A stretch of 64,000 nt of DNA from Pseudomonas entomophila (lineage in GTDB: Bacteria; Pseudomonadota; Gammaproteobacteria; Pseudomonadales; Pseudomonadaceae): positions 30,032 to 94,031 of the forward strand of contig NZ_JAAMQJ010000017.1 in assembly GCF_013523125.1 (NCBI RefSeq), written 5' to 3'. The notes under the pieces are model-generated. The model was not told the DNA's origin and searched no databases. It worked only from the letters and a program-made list of their open reading frames with translations. A program made the position numbers and the translations under genes. This document shows, piece after piece, positions 27,029-37,439 of this stretch (the first letter of the stretch is position 1; each line of letters starts with the position of its first letter).

Positions 27029-28948
27029 CTAGACCCGGAACTCGCTGACCAACGTCTGCAGCCGCGCGCCCAGTCGGGCCAGTTCGATGCTCGACGCGGC
27101 CGTCTCGTTGCTGGCCGTGGCAGTCTGCTCCGACACGTCGCGTACGTTCAGCACGCTGCGGCTGATTTCTTCCGCCACCACGCCCTGCTGCTCGGCAGCA
27201 GCGGCGATCTGCTGGTTCATCGCCTGGATGCTGGCCACGGTCCCGGTGATGCTGCTCAGGGAGACACCGGCCTTGCGCGCCAGCTCGACGCTGCTGTCGG
27301 TCAGGCGCGTGCTGTCGAGCATCACCGTGGCCACTTCCTGGGTACCGTCCTGCAAACTGGCGATCAGCGCTTCGATCTCTTCGGTCGATTGCTGGGTGCG
27401 CTGGGCCAGCCCACGGACTTCATCGGCCACCACCGCGAACCCACGCCCGGCCTCGCCCGCACGGGCGGCCTCGATGGCTGCGTTGAGGGCCAGCAGGTTG
27501 GTCTGCTGGGCCACCGACTTGATCACGTCCATCACGCTGCCGATGCGCTGGCTCTCCTGCTGCAGGTTGCCCATGGCGGCGCTGGAGCGGTGCACTTCTT
27601 CGGCCAGGCGCTCGATCTGGGCGATGGCCTCGTTGACCACGCGATCACCGCTCTTGGCCTCGTCGTCGGCCTGGGTCGCGGCACGCGAGGCGGCTTCGGC
27701 GTTGCGCGCCACTTCCTGCACGGTGGCCGCCATTTCGTGCATGGCCGTGGCCACCTGGTCGGTCTCGACCTTCTGGCTGTTGGCGCCACTGCTGGTCTGC
27801 TCGGTCACTGCCGACAATTCTTCGGCCGCGCTGGTCAACTGGGAGACGCCTTCACGGATACCCCCGATCAGCTCGCGCAGCGTCGTGCCCATGCGCGCGA
27901 TGCCTTGTTGCAGCTCGCCCAGCTCGTCGCGACGGGTGATTCGCACGTCGTGGGTCAGGTCGCCCTGGGCGATGCGCTCGACCACCTGCAAGGTCTCGCG
28001 CAGCGGACGGGTGATCTGGCGGGTGATGATCACGGCCGCGGCAATGCCGACCAGCAGGGCCAGCAAGGTCGCGGTGATCTGCCAGGTACGCGCGGTGGTG
28101 CTCTCGGCGTCACGACGGTCGAGCTGGATCTGGTACAGCGCCTCGCTGCTTTTGACGATGTCCGCGCCCTGCACGGTCATTTCCTGGCGGGCTTCCTTGA
28201 CCTGAGCCATGGCATCACGCCACTGACGGACCGCCTCGCGGTAGGCCGATGTCGCGGTTTCCAGCGCCTGGACGCGGGTCGCCTCGCCGGGCACGCGCGC
28301 GCCCAGGCCAGCGACCTGCGCCAACACGGCCTCGATCTGACGCAGCGCGGTCTGCTCGCTGGCGTCGGTGGGGTTGGCCACATAGCCTCGGGTATCGACC
28401 TGCGATTGCAGCAATTGCTGTTCGGTGGTGCTGACGGCCTGGTAGTACGCCAGACGTGTGCCGTCGTCCACGGCACGGGCCAGGACCTGGGTGCGCATCG
28501 CTTCCAGGGTGTCACGGGCCTGGCCGATGGTGCGGATCATGTCACCGCGCGCGGCCGTGGCCTGCTTGTAGCCTGTGCGCATCTTGTCCAGCGAGACACG
28601 GTAGTCGCTGATCGACTGCGCCTGCTTGCGCAGCAGCGCGACGTTTTCCGGGCTCTTGAAGGTCGACAGCAGTTTCTGCTGCTGTGCGCTGAAGGCATCG
28701 AGCTTGGGCACGATAGCCTGGGCGGCGGCATCGTCGCCATTGGTCAACATGTACTGCAGGCGCACGACCCGCAGGTTGGTCAGGTCGCTGTTGAGCTGGG
28801 TGATGTCGCTCATCCAGTTACTGCGGTCGATCAGGCCGGACAAGCTCATCCAGCCGGTCAGGGCCAGCAGGCCCGTCAGTAGAAGCACCAGGCCGAAGCC
28901 CAGTCCCAGTTTGAGATTGATGCCGATGTTGGCAAACCAAGCGTTCAT
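27029..28948 (-). CDS. mcpS: HBM-domain methyl-accepting chemotaxis protein, McpS-like
   Basis: 639 residues from the ATG at 28948 (GGGAG seven bases upstream). First membrane helix about 13-33, a long all-helical periplasmic domain to about 280 (helical bimodular type), second helix, HAMP, then the signalling domain with the conserved hairpin [20 protein letters not shown]. Length and N-terminus ([20 protein letters not shown]) fit P. putida McpS, which senses TCA-cycle intermediates. Close paralogues (McpQ, McpR) exist, so the ligand is less certain than the class. It is transcribed alone. Confidence 0.8.
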   Translation of the reverse strand: MNAWFANIGINLKLGLGFGLVLLLTGLLALTGWMSLSGLIDRSNWMSDITQLNSDLTNLRVVRLQYMLTNGDDAAAQAIVPKLDAFSAQQQKLLSTFKSPENVALLRKQAQSISDYRVSLDKMRTGYKQATAARGDMIRTIGQARDTLEAMRTQVLARAVDDGTRLAYYQAVSTTEQQLLQSQVDTRGYVANPTDASEQTALRQIEAVLAQVAGLGARVPGEATRVQALETATSAYREAVRQWRDAMAQVKEARQEMTVQGADIVKSSEALYQIQLDRRDAESTTARTWQITATLLALLVGIAAAVIITRQITRPLRETLQVVERIAQGDLTHDVRITRRDELGELQQGIARMGTTLRELIGGIREGVSQLTSAAEELSAVTEQTSSGANSQKVETDQVATAMHEMAATVQEVARNAEAASRAATQADDEAKSGDRVVNEAIAQIERLAEEVHRSSAAMGNLQQESQRIGSVMDVIKSVAQQTNLLALNAAIEAARAGEAGRGFAVVADEVRGLAQRTQQSTEEIEALIASLQDGTQEVATVMLDSTRLTDSSVELARKAGVSLSSITGTVASIQAMNQQIAAAAEQQGVVAEEISRSVLNVRDVSEQTATASNETAASSIELARLGARLQTLVSEFRV

Positions 28949-29121
28949 GCACGCGCTCCCGAGAGATCCTTTGGGGTGAAAATCCACGGGTTTTGTTCTT
29001 TTGTTTGGTCACCCGCCGTTCGTGCAGGGTGTATCGGCCAGGTTGGCCAGAGCTGAAACGCTTTTTCGGCGTCATTTCGCTCAGGCCGCCCTGGTCGACG
29101 GCGGGCGCTTGGAGGGGGGCG

Positions 29122-30003
29122 TTACAGCTGTCGTGCGTTGAAGGTATCGCAGCGCTCTACGTCGCCGTTCTCGAAGCCGGCCTTGAACCAGCGCACGCGC
29201 TGCGCGGAGGTACCGTGGGTGAACGAGTCCGGCACGACACGGCCCTGGCCTTGTTGCTGCAGACGATCGTCACCGATGGCGTTGGCGGCGTTGAGGGCTT
29301 CTTCCACATCGCCCGGCTCCAGCCAGTTCAGGCGCTTTTGCGCCTGATAGGCCCAGACCCCGGCGAAGCAGTCGGCTTGCAGTTCCTGGCGAACCAGCAG
29401 GCCGTTGGCGCCCTCGAGCTTCTGCCCACGCTGGCGTGCGGCATCGACCTGATCCGAGATGCCCATCAACGTCTGCACATGGTGGCCGATCTCGTGGGCG
29501 ATCACGTAGGCCTGGGCGAAGTCACCTGCTGCGGCGAAGCGGGTTTCCATCTCGCGGAAGAAGCTGGTGTCCAGGTAGACGCGCTGGTCGGCCGGGCAAT
29601 AGAACGGGCCGACCGCCGAGGAGGCGAAGCCGCAGGCCGACTGGATCTGGCCGTTGAACAGCACCAGCTTGGGCTCCCGGTACTGGCTGCCGCTTTGGGC
29701 GAACAGCGCCTTCCAGGTGTCTTCGGTGTCGCCGAGGATGGCGCTGACGAACGCGGCCTGCTGATCGTTGGCCGGGGGCGCCTTGGTCTCGCCCTGGGTC
29801 GCGACCGGCGCCTGGCTGCCCTGTCCGGTCAGTTCGCCGAGCAGGCGCAACGGGTCCTGGCCGGTGAGCCAGCCGATCCCCACGATCAGCAGGATGGCGC
29901 CCAGCCCGAGGCCCTTGCCGCCGCCGAAGCGCATGCCGCCACCGCCGCCGCTGCCGCGTGCGTCCACCACGTTGTCACTGCGTCGGCCTTTTCGCCAATC
30001 CAT
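29122..30003 (-). CDS. ypfJ: YpfJ-type neutral zinc metallopeptidase
   Basis: 293 residues: basic N-terminus with a Gly-rich linker, one membrane helix (GLGAILLIVGIGWLTG), then the peptidase domain. The zinc motif HEIGHH begins at H170; AYVIAHEIGHHVQTLMGI and the later LQADCFAGVWA (third ligand region) are both present. The C-terminal FNARQL ending is typical. The family (PF04228) is widespread but its substrates are unknown; topology puts the active domain in the periplasm. It lies upstream of the chemoreceptor gene on the same strand with a 170-base gap. Confidence 0.88.
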   Translation of the reverse strand: MDWRKGRRSDNVVDARGSGGGGGMRFGGGKGLGLGAILLIVGIGWLTGQDPLRLLGELTGQGSQAPVATQGETKAPPANDQQAAFVSAILGDTEDTWKALFAQSGSQYREPKLVLFNGQIQSACGFASSAVGPFYCPADQRVYLDTSFFREMETRFAAAGDFAQAYVIAHEIGHHVQTLMGISDQVDAARQRGQKLEGANGLLVRQELQADCFAGVWAYQAQKRLNWLEPGDVEEALNAANAIGDDRLQQQGQGRVVPDSFTHGTSAQRVRWFKAGFENGDVERCDTFNARQL

Positions 30004-30197
30004 GTCGGTTCTCCAGGGCGTTTCGATCGTATCGAGGAAGGTAGTTCAAGGAATGTAGAGCTGCGTGGCATACCCAGCGGCATAACACTGTAGTGATGGA
30101 CAACCGAACGGGTGTGGCTATCCATCGGCGCACGCACAAATCCAGAACCGACCTCGACCCGAGCCGACCGGGCGCCCTGGCACCCGGCCGGAGGTGC

Positions 30198-31283
30198 TCA
30201 GCGACGAACCAGCAGCACGCCGCTTTCCATGTGGTGCGTGTAGGGGAACTGGTCGAACACCGCGCAGCGCTCGATACGGTGCGTGTCGTGCAGTTGGGCG
30301 ATGTTCGCCGCGAGGGTCTCGGGGTTGCACGAGATGTACAGGATGCGCTCGAACCGCCGCGTCAGCTCACAGGTGTCCGGGTCCATGCCGGCGCGCGGCG
30401 GATCGACGAACACGGTGCCGAAGTCGTAGCGCTTCAGGTCGATGCCTTCCAGGCGGCGGAACGGGCGAACCTCGTTCAACGCCTGGGTGAGCTCTTCGGC
30501 AGACAGGCGCACCAGGCGCACGTTGTCCACGCCGTTCTCGTCGAGGTTGCTCAACGCCGCGTTCACCGAGGTCTTGCTGATCTCGGTGGCCAGCACCTGG
30601 CGTACACGGGTGGCCAGGGGCAGGGTGAAGTTGCCGTTGCCGCAGTACAGCTCGAGCAGGTCGTCGTCACGCTGGCCGAGGGCGTCGAAGGCCCAGTTCA
30701 GCATCTTCTGGTTGACCGTGCCGTTGGGCTGGGTGAAGGCGCCTTCTGGCTGGCAGTAGCTGAAGGTGCGGCCGGCGACGTCCAGGCGCTCCCGTGCATA
30801 GTCGCGACCGATCACCGAGCGCTTGCCCTTGGAGCGGCCGATCACGCTGACGTCGAGGTCGGCGCTCAACTGGCGCGCAGCCGCTTCCCAGGCCTCGTCC
30901 AGCGGACGGTGATAGCACAGGGTGATCATCGCATCGCCGGCCAGGGTAGTCAGGAACTCCACCTGAAACAGCTTGTGGCCCAGGGCTTCGCTGGCCTGCC
31001 AGGCGGCCTTCAGACGTGGCATCAGGGCGTTGATGCGCAGGCTGGCGATGGGGAAGTCGTCGATCAGGATCGGCGTGTGCTTCTCGCCCGGCGCGAACAT
31101 GGCGTAGTGCCGCTGACCGTCCTCGCGCCACAGGCGGAATTCGGCGCGCAGCCGGTAATGCTCGCGCGGCGAGTCGAACACGGCCGGTGCCGGTGCGTCG
31201 AACGGGGCCAGCAGCGCGTTCAGGCGCTGGACCTTGGCGTCCAGCTGCGCGTCGTAGGATGCGGTGTCCAGAATGGTCGTCAT
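30198..31283 (-). CDS. trmA: TrmA, tRNA (uracil-54-C5) methyltransferase
   Basis: 361 residues from ATG at 31283. It has the SAM-binding [16 protein letters not shown] motif, [11 protein letters not shown], and the catalytic cysteine in [15 protein letters not shown], followed by a terminal glutamate in HMESGVLL. Length equals the E. coli enzyme, and no TRAM domain is present, so it is TrmA rather than RlmC/RlmD. It makes the T54 of the T-loop in tRNAs. Its start overlaps the stop of the upstream permease gene by an ATGA junction, indicating an operon. Confidence 0.94.
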   Translation of the reverse strand: MTTILDTASYDAQLDAKVQRLNALLAPFDAPAPAVFDSPREHYRLRAEFRLWREDGQRHYAMFAPGEKHTPILIDDFPIASLRINALMPRLKAAWQASEALGHKLFQVEFLTTLAGDAMITLCYHRPLDEAWEAAARQLSADLDVSVIGRSKGKRSVIGRDYARERLDVAGRTFSYCQPEGAFTQPNGTVNQKMLNWAFDALGQRDDDLLELYCGNGNFTLPLATRVRQVLATEISKTSVNAALSNLDENGVDNVRLVRLSAEELTQALNEVRPFRRLEGIDLKRYDFGTVFVDPPRAGMDPDTCELTRRFERILYISCNPETLAANIAQLHDTHRIERCAVFDQFPYTHHMESGVLLVRR

Positions 31284-32575
31284 GCTTGCAGCCACCCTAG
31301 CTTGATCACGAACAGGATGGACAGGATCACCAGGGCGGCGTTCAGGTCGCGGTGGCGACCGGAGATCAGCTTGATGGCGGTCCAGGCAATGAAGCCGAAG
31401 GCGATGCCGTTGGCGATCGAATAGGTCAGCGGCATGGCCAGCGCGGTGATGACCACCGGCGCGGCTTCGGTCACGTCGTCCCAATTGATCTCGGCCAGGC
31501 CCGAGGCCATCAGCACGGCGACGAACAGCAGCGCCGGGGCCGTGGCGAAGGCCGGCACGCTACCGGCCAGAGGCGCGAAGAACAGCGCCAGCAGGAACAG
31601 CACGGCCACCACGATGGCGGTCAGACCCGTACGGCCACCGGCGCTCACGCCAGCCGCCGATTCGATGTAGCTGGTGGTGGTCGAGGTGCCCAGCAGCGAA
31701 CCGGCCATGGCGGCGGTGCTGTCGGCGATCAGGGCACGGCCCATCTTCGGCATGTGCCCGTCCTTGTCCATCAGGCCGGCCCGCTTGGCCACGCCGATCA
31801 GCGTGCCGGAGTTGTCGAACAGGTCGACGAACAGGAAGGCGAAGATCACGCTGATCAAGCCGACGTCCAGGGCGCCCTTGATGTCCAACTGCAGGAAGGT
31901 CGGTGCCAGCGACGGCGGCATCGAGACCACGCCGGCGAAGGGCGTCACGCCCAGCAGGATCGCCACCACGGTCACCGCCATGATGCCGATCAGCACCGCG
32001 CCACGGACCTTCAGCGCTTCCAGGCCGACGATCAGGAAGAAGCCCAGGGTCGCCAGGATCGGTGCCGGTTCGCGCAGGTCGCCCAGCCCCACCAGGGTGG
32101 CCGGGTTGTCGACCACGATGCCGGCGTTGTGCAGGGCGATCAGCGCCAGGAACAGCCCGATGCCCGCGGCGATCGCCGAGCGCAGCGGCAAGGGGATGCT
32201 GTTGACGATCCACTCGCGCACCCGCAGGATCGACAGCAGGAAGAACAGCACCGCCGAGATGAACACCGCGCCCAGCGCCACTTGCCAGGTATGGCCCATG
32301 TGCAGGACCACGGTGTAGGTGAAGAAAGCGTTCAGGCCCATGCCTGGCGCCAGGGCGATCGGGTAGTTGGCGATCAGGCCCATGGTCACCGAGCCGATGG
32401 CTGCGGCCAGGCAGGTGGCGACGAACAGCGCGCCCTTGTCCATGCCGGTTTCGCCGAGGATGCTCGGGTTGACGAACAGGATGTAGGCCATGGCCAGGAA
32501 AGTCGTGATGCCCGCCAGTATCTCGGTGCGCACGTTGGTATTGTGTGCTCTCAGTTGAAACAGCCGTTCCAGCAT
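31280..32575 (-). CDS. AzgA-type guanine/hypoxanthine permease (NCS2 family)
   Basis: 431 residues with about twelve to fourteen membrane segments. Family signatures are [18 protein letters not shown] near the N-terminus, [15 protein letters not shown], and [19 protein letters not shown] with [21 protein letters not shown] in the centre. These belong to the purine branch (GhxP/AdeP/PbuG type) of the nucleobase transporters. The exact purine preference is not readable. It is the first gene of an operon with trmA, the ATGA overlap linking the two. Confidence 0.9.
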   Translation of the reverse strand: MLERLFQLRAHNTNVRTEILAGITTFLAMAYILFVNPSILGETGMDKGALFVATCLAAAIGSVTMGLIANYPIALAPGMGLNAFFTYTVVLHMGHTWQVALGAVFISAVLFFLLSILRVREWIVNSIPLPLRSAIAAGIGLFLALIALHNAGIVVDNPATLVGLGDLREPAPILATLGFFLIVGLEALKVRGAVLIGIMAVTVVAILLGVTPFAGVVSMPPSLAPTFLQLDIKGALDVGLISVIFAFLFVDLFDNSGTLIGVAKRAGLMDKDGHMPKMGRALIADSTAAMAGSLLGTSTTTSYIESAAGVSAGGRTGLTAIVVAVLFLLALFFAPLAGSVPAFATAPALLFVAVLMASGLAEINWDDVTEAAPVVITALAMPLTYSIANGIAFGFIAWTAIKLISGRHRDLNAALVILSILFVIKLGWLQA

Positions 32576-32785
32576 GCCCGCTCCTCAGGACGCTCCAGCG
32601 CCTTGAAAATGTGTCGACCCCATCAGCAAAGCACAGACCGTATCAGGGCCCGTGGTTTTATCCAGGGTGAAAAAAGCCGCGCATCATACCAGCATGGTTG
32701 CCAGGCGGTAACGCGTGTTGCAGTACACTTGATCGATTCCGTGGTCCCTGCGCCGCCTCGTCGCGCGCCTCACCGAGCGCGTCCC

Positions 32786-33265
32786 ATGCAACTGATCGAT
32801 TACCACCAGCTGTCGCAGGCTCAACGCGAGCAGTTGAACGACCTTCAGGTACACCCCGAACAGATGCGTTTTGCCGGCGACATTGCCAACGCGCTGTACA
32901 TCCTGCTCAGCGTGGACAGCGATGACCGGCGCGGCATCGTCTTGCTGGTGGAGGATGCGCCGAAGGCGTTCATGTTGCTCGAGCGCGGGGCGCACCTGCC
33001 GACCTGGGCTGCGCCGGACGCGGTGACGCTCAATGCCTTGCAGGTCGACTGGCGGTGCCAGGGGCAGGGCCTGGGACGTTTCTGCATGGGCGCGCTGCCG
33101 GCGCTGGTACGTACTGTGTGGCCACAGGCCCGCGCGCTGCAGCTGTCGGTCGATCCGGACAATCAGGCAGCCATCGGCCTGTACCTGGCCAGTGGCTGGT
33201 CGCGCACTGGAGAAGGCTATAGGGCCCGCGTCAGCCACGAGTGGGCGATGACGCTGCCGCTCTAG
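32786..33265 (+). CDS. GNAT-family N-acetyltransferase
   Basis: 159 residues starting MQLIDYHQLSQAQREQLNDL. The acetyl-CoA site is visible as LQVDWRCQGQGLGRFCMGAL (the Q/RxxGxG/A loop), followed by LQLSVDPDNQAAIGLYLASGW, the usual helix-strand ending. The acceptor cannot be predicted. It is divergent from the permease gene and convergent with the MFS gene, whose stop is 10 bases away. The long open frame upstream of 32786 is antisense to the permease and was not included. Confidence 0.85.
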   Translation: MQLIDYHQLSQAQREQLNDLQVHPEQMRFAGDIANALYILLSVDSDDRRGIVLLVEDAPKAFMLLERGAHLPTWAAPDAVTLNALQVDWRCQGQGLGRFCMGALPALVRTVWPQARALQLSVDPDNQAAIGLYLASGWSRTGEGYRARVSHEWAMTLPL

Positions 33266-33274
33266 CCGCCTGGG

Positions 33275-34507
33275 TCAGGCGTCCGGGCGCTTGCTGTGCA
33301 TAGGGTCGCGGCCCGCCAGGGTCGGGAACAGCACGATCCAGGCCCCGGTTACCACCAACGTACCGACCCCGCCCAGCACCACCGCCGGCACCGTGCCGAA
33401 CCAGTGCGCCGTGAGGCCCGACTCGAACTCGCCGAGCTGATTCGAGGCCCCGATGAACAGGCCATTGACCGCGCTCACCCGGCCGCGCATCTCGTCAGGG
33501 GTTTCCAGCTGCACGAAGGCGCTGCGGATGACCATGCTGATCATGTCGGCAGCACCCAGGACCACCAGCACGGCCAGCGAGAACCAGAACGAGGTCGACA
33601 GGCCGAAACCGATGGTCGCCACGCCGAACACGCCGACGGCGGTGAACATCACCCGCCCTACCTGGCGCTCCACCGGAAAGCGCGCGAGCCACACCGACAT
33701 CAGCAAGGCCCCGACCGCGGGTGCCGAGCGCAGCAGGCCCAGGCCCCAAGGGCCCGTGAGCAGGATGTCCTTGGCGAATACTGGCAGCAGGGCGGTGGCG
33801 CCGCCCAGCAGGACTGCGAACAGGTCCAGCGAGATCGCGCCGAGGATGTCCTGGCGGCTGCGGATGAAGCGCACGCCCGCCAGCAGCGATTCCAGGGTGG
33901 CACGTCCGCGCTGGGCGACATGCTGGTGAGCGTCCAGGCCCAGGGTCAGCGTGCAGGCGATGGTGTAGAGCACGACGGTAGGGCCGTAGACCCACAGGCT
34001 ACCGAAGGCATAGAGCAAGCCCCCGATGGCAGGCGCGACGATGGTCGCCGACTGGGTGGCCGACGCCGAAGCCGCCACCGCGCGCGGAAACAGCCCGGGT
34101 GGCACCACGTTGGGCAGCAGCGCCTGGGTGGCCGGCATTTCGAACGAGCGGGTGGCGCCCAGCATGAAGGCGAGGATGAAGATCATCTCGCGGCTGACGC
34201 TGTCACTGGCACTGGCCACCGCCAGCGACAGGGCGATCACGCCTTGCAGGCCCTGACACAGCGCCGCGACGCGGCGCCGGTCGTAACGGTCGGCGACATG
34301 GCCGGTGTGCAGCATGAACAGCACACGGGGCGCGAACTCGACCAGGCCGACCAGGCCCAGGTCGAGCACACTGCCGGTCAGCTGGTAGAGGTGCCAGCCG
34401 ATGGCCACGGTGAGCATCTGGAAGCCGCTGGCGGTGAAGACGCGGGCGAACCAGAAGGCAACGAAAGCGCGATGGTGCCGCAGGCGTCGAGGGGCGGAGG
34501 CAGGCAT
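33275..34507 (-). CDS. MFS transporter (DHA3/EntS-like)
   Basis: 410 residues from ATG at 34507; a GTG nine codons earlier is possible. Twelve predicted helices, with the loop 2-3 motif GHVADRYDRRRVAAL and the N-terminal FVAFWFARVFTASGFQMLTV. The family includes EntS-type siderophore exporters and macrolide pumps, and no closer substrate call is justified. GC content and codon use match the chromosome. It is transcribed alone. Confidence 0.85.
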   Translation of the reverse strand: MPASAPRRLRHHRAFVAFWFARVFTASGFQMLTVAIGWHLYQLTGSVLDLGLVGLVEFAPRVLFMLHTGHVADRYDRRRVAALCQGLQGVIALSLAVASASDSVSREMIFILAFMLGATRSFEMPATQALLPNVVPPGLFPRAVAASASATQSATIVAPAIGGLLYAFGSLWVYGPTVVLYTIACTLTLGLDAHQHVAQRGRATLESLLAGVRFIRSRQDILGAISLDLFAVLLGGATALLPVFAKDILLTGPWGLGLLRSAPAVGALLMSVWLARFPVERQVGRVMFTAVGVFGVATIGFGLSTSFWFSLAVLVVLGAADMISMVIRSAFVQLETPDEMRGRVSAVNGLFIGASNQLGEFESGLTAHWFGTVPAVVLGGVGTLVVTGAWIVLFPTLAGRDPMHSKRPDA

Positions 34508-34670
34508 GGGGCTGGGAATCCTGAAAGAAGGCACAAGTGACGAACGCCCCTGGAGTGTAACAAAGGATTACAAGATGCCGGGTCGCCACGGGTTGCACGA
34601 AGGACAACCGACCTGTGGCAACGCACCGCATCAATAGGGCACCCGTATGGGGCTATGCTCTTGGCACGCA

Positions 34671-34684
34671 TTGACGTGTATCAA
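34671..34684. promoter_or_regulatory. Candidate Anr/FNR box upstream of cioAB
   Basis: TTGACGTGTATCAA matches the TTGAT-N4-ATCAA consensus at nine of ten fixed positions and lies 135 bases before the cioA start. In P. aeruginosa the cio operon is known to be oxygen-controlled through Anr. Confidence 0.55.
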
Positions 34685-34818
34685 AGAATGTCCCAGCGGA
34701 ATCTGATCGCTCGGCCCAGGTGACGAAGTCCGATCGAACAATCCGCAGGGTGCGCACTCGATAGACGTGGACGGCAGGGCACAGGCCCAGGCCGATGTTC
34801 ACGCATTCAGGAGGCAGC

Positions 34819-36255
34819 ATGTTCGGTCTCGAAGCACTCGACCTGGCCCGTATCCAGTTCGCCTTCACCGTCTCGTTCCACATCCTGTTCCCGGCCATCA
34901 CCATCGGCCTGGCGAGTTACCTGGCGGTGCTCGAAGGCCTCTGGCTGAAGACCGATCGCCAGGTGTACCGCGACCTCTATACCTTCTGGTCGAAGATCTT
35001 CGCGGTCAACTTCGGCATGGGCGTGGTCTCCGGGCTGGTCATGGCCTATCAGTTCGGCACCAACTGGAGCCGCTTTTCCGACTTCGCCGGCGCCATCACC
35101 GGTCCGCTGCTGACCTACGAGGTGTTGACCGCCTTCTTCCTCGAGGCCGGCTTCCTGGGCGTCATGCTGTTCGGCTGGAACCGCGTCGGGCGTGGCCTGC
35201 ACTTCTTCGCCACGCTCATGGTGGCCTTGGGTACCCTGGTCTCGACCTTCTGGATCCTGGCCTCCAACAGCTGGATGCACACCCCGCAGGGCCATGCGAT
35301 CGTCGACGGCCGGGTGGTCCCGATGGACTGGCTGGCGGTGATCTTCAACCCGTCGTTCCCGTTCCGCCTGATGCACATGGCCGTCGCCGCCTTCGTCGCC
35401 ACGGCCTTCTTCGTCGGCGCGTCGGCGGCCTGGCACCTGTTGCGGGGTCGCGACAACCCAGCGGTGCGCACGATGCTGTCGATGGCCATGTGGATGGCCC
35501 TGATCGTGGCGCCCGTCCAGGCGGTGATCGGCGACTTCCATGGCCTCAACACCCTCGAGCACCAGCCGGCCAAGATCGCCGCCATCGAAGGGCACTGGGA
35601 AAACCCGCCCGGCGAGCCGACGCCCCTGATCCTCTTCGGCCTGCCCGACATGCAGGCCGAGACCACGCGCTATGCGCTGGAGATTCCCGTGCTCGGCAGC
35701 CTGATCCTGACCCACAGCCTGGACAAGCAGGTGCCGGCGCTGAAGGACTTCCCGCCCGAGGACCGGCCCAATTCGACCATCATCTTCTGGTCGTTCCGGG
35801 TCATGGTCGGGCTCGGCATGCTGATGATCGCCACCGGCCTGTGGAGCCTCTGGCTGCGCAAGCGCGGCACCTTGTACAGCTCGCGCCCGTTCCTGCACAT
35901 GGCGCTGTGGATGGGCCCGGCCGGATTGATCGCGATCCTCGCCGGCTGGTTCACCACCGAGATCGGCCGCCAGCCTTGGGTAGTCTACGGGCTGATGCGC
36001 ACCGCCGACGGCGTATCCAACCACAGCTATGCGCAGCTAGGGTTCACCCTGGTGATGTTCGTGCTGGTGTACTTCGCGGTGTTCGGCGTTGGCTTCGCCT
36101 ACATGATGCGCCTGGTGCGCAAGGGGCCGCACAGCGGCGAGGGACACGAGCACAAGCCAGGCGGTCCCGGTCGCCCGCGTACCCCGGCACGGCCATTGTC
36201 GGCCGCCGTCGAAGGCCAGGACGACACGTCCGTCACCCCGAGCGAGAGGAGCTGA
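34819..36255 (+). CDS. cioA: Cyanide-insensitive terminal oxidase subunit I
   Basis: 478 residues from ATG at 34819, with AGGAG upstream. CydA family: LARIQFAFTVSFHILFPAI carries the high-spin heme b595 histidine, the Q-loop contains the GWFTTEIGRQPW quinol-site segment, and about nine helices are present. The Q-loop is of the short type typical of CioA oxidases that resist cyanide. The enzyme oxidises ubiquinol and reduces oxygen without a bo3-type binuclear centre. The charged C-terminal tail (PGGPGRPRTP...) is unusual but common in Pseudomonas copies. cioB follows three bases later. Confidence 0.94.
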   Translation: MFGLEALDLARIQFAFTVSFHILFPAITIGLASYLAVLEGLWLKTDRQVYRDLYTFWSKIFAVNFGMGVVSGLVMAYQFGTNWSRFSDFAGAITGPLLTYEVLTAFFLEAGFLGVMLFGWNRVGRGLHFFATLMVALGTLVSTFWILASNSWMHTPQGHAIVDGRVVPMDWLAVIFNPSFPFRLMHMAVAAFVATAFFVGASAAWHLLRGRDNPAVRTMLSMAMWMALIVAPVQAVIGDFHGLNTLEHQPAKIAAIEGHWENPPGEPTPLILFGLPDMQAETTRYALEIPVLGSLILTHSLDKQVPALKDFPPEDRPNSTIIFWSFRVMVGLGMLMIATGLWSLWLRKRGTLYSSRPFLHMALWMGPAGLIAILAGWFTTEIGRQPWVVYGLMRTADGVSNHSYAQLGFTLVMFVLVYFAVFGVGFAYMMRLVRKGPHSGEGHEHKPGGPGRPRTPARPLSAAVEGQDDTSVTPSERS

Positions 36256-36258
36256 GCC

Positions 36259-37266
36259 ATGGACATCGACCTTCCCCTGATCTGGGCCATGATCATCATC
36301 TTCGGCATCATGATGTACGTGGTGATGGACGGCTTCGACCTCGGTATCGGCATGCTCTTCCCCTTCGTCAAGGCCGAGCACGACCGCGACGTCATGATGA
36401 ACACGGTCGCCCCGGTCTGGGACGGCAACGAGACCTGGCTGGTGCTGGGAGGCGCCGGGCTGTTCGGCGCCTTCCCCATGGCCTACTCGGTGGTGCTGTC
36501 GGCCCTCTACCTGCCCTTGATGCTGATGCTGGTCGGGCTGATCTTCCGGGGCGTGGCCTTCGAGTTCCGCTTCAAAGCCAAGGCCGACCGGCGTCATGTC
36601 TGGGACAAGGCCTTCATCGGCGGCTCGCTGGTGGCGACCTTCTTCCAGGGCGTCGCGCTCGGTGCCTTCATCGAAGGCTTCAAGGTGGTCGACCGCAGCT
36701 ACGCCGGCGGCGCACTGGACTGGTTGACGCCGTTCAGCCTGTTCTGCGGCGCCGGGCTGATCGTCGCCTACGCGCTGCTGGGGTGTACCTGGCTGATCAT
36801 GAAGACCGAAGGCCCGCTGCAACGGCAGATGCACGTGCTGGCTCGGCCGCTGGCCCTCGCCCTGCTCACGGTCATCGCCCTCGTCAGCTTGTGGACGCCG
36901 CTGGCCTACCCGCAGATCGCCGGCCGCTGGTTCGCGATGCCCAACCTGTTGTGGTTCCTGCCGGTACCGCTGCTGGTGCTGGCCACGTTGTACGGGCTGA
37001 TCCGTGCCGTGGCGCGGGAGGCGCACTATACGCCGTTCCTGCTGACGCTGGCGCTGATCTTCCTCGGCTACAGCGGTCTGGGCATCAGCTTGTGGCCGAA
37101 CATCATCCCGCCCTCCGTGTCGATCTGGGAGGCCGCCGCGCCGCCGCAGAGCCAGAGCTTCATGCTGGTGGGGACGCTGTTCATCATTCCGCTGATCCTG
37201 GGGTACACCTTCTGGAGCTACTACGTGTTCCGCGGCAAGGTGACCCACGAGGATGGTTACCATTGA
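36259..37266 (+). CDS. cioB: Cyanide-insensitive terminal oxidase subunit II
   Basis: 335 residues, CydB family, eight to nine membrane helices. It starts MDIDLPLIWAMIIIFGIMMY and has the conserved MDGFDLGIGMLFPF and WDGNETWLVLGGAGLFGAFP segments. It stabilises the heme-bearing subunit and completes the bd-type oxidase. It starts 4 bases after the cioA stop region with GAGAGGAG ahead, so the genes are coupled. A DUF2474 mini-gene follows after 15 bases. Confidence 0.94.
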   Translation: MDIDLPLIWAMIIIFGIMMYVVMDGFDLGIGMLFPFVKAEHDRDVMMNTVAPVWDGNETWLVLGGAGLFGAFPMAYSVVLSALYLPLMLMLVGLIFRGVAFEFRFKAKADRRHVWDKAFIGGSLVATFFQGVALGAFIEGFKVVDRSYAGGALDWLTPFSLFCGAGLIVAYALLGCTWLIMKTEGPLQRQMHVLARPLALALLTVIALVSLWTPLAYPQIAGRWFAMPNLLWFLPVPLLVLATLYGLIRAVAREAHYTPFLLTLALIFLGYSGLGISLWPNIIPPSVSIWEAAAPPQSQSFMLVGTLFIIPLILGYTFWSYYVFRGKVTHEDGYH

Positions 37267-37281
37267 GCCGGGGAGGTCATG

Positions 37282-37434
37282 ATGGACAGGCATGAGCACG
37301 AGCACGAAAAGGCGCCGCTCTGGCAGCGCCTGGGTTGGCTGGCGCTGATCTGGACGCTCAGCGTGGCGGCCCTGGGGGTGGCCGCCTACGGCATGCGCCT
37401 GTTCATGGGCGCGGCCGGCCTGACCACGCACTGA
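37282..37434 (+). CDS. DUF2474 small subunit of the Cio oxidase
   Basis: 50 residues (51 if the adjacent ATG at 37279 is used), preceded by GGGAGG. A His/Glu-rich N-terminus (MDRHEHEHEK) is followed by one membrane helix, LGWLALIWTLSVAALGVAAY. DUF2474 proteins follow cioB/cydB genes in many proteobacteria and are analogous in place and topology to CydX, the small stabilising subunit of bd oxidases. It overlaps none of its neighbours and ends six bases before the convergent rlmG stop. Confidence 0.85.
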   Translation: MDRHEHEHEKAPLWQRLGWLALIWTLSVAALGVAAYGMRLFMGAAGLTTH

Positions 37435-37439
37435 AGGCC

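Noticed and set aside
26861..28882. 673-codon plus-strand frame
   Set aside because: Antisense of the chemoreceptor gene; Gly/His/Leu-rich shadow typical of high GC.
34767..37295. 842-codon frame overlapping cioA and cioB
   Set aside because: Arg/Pro/His-rich shadow of GC-rich coding DNA in another frame; cioA and cioB have clear family motifs.
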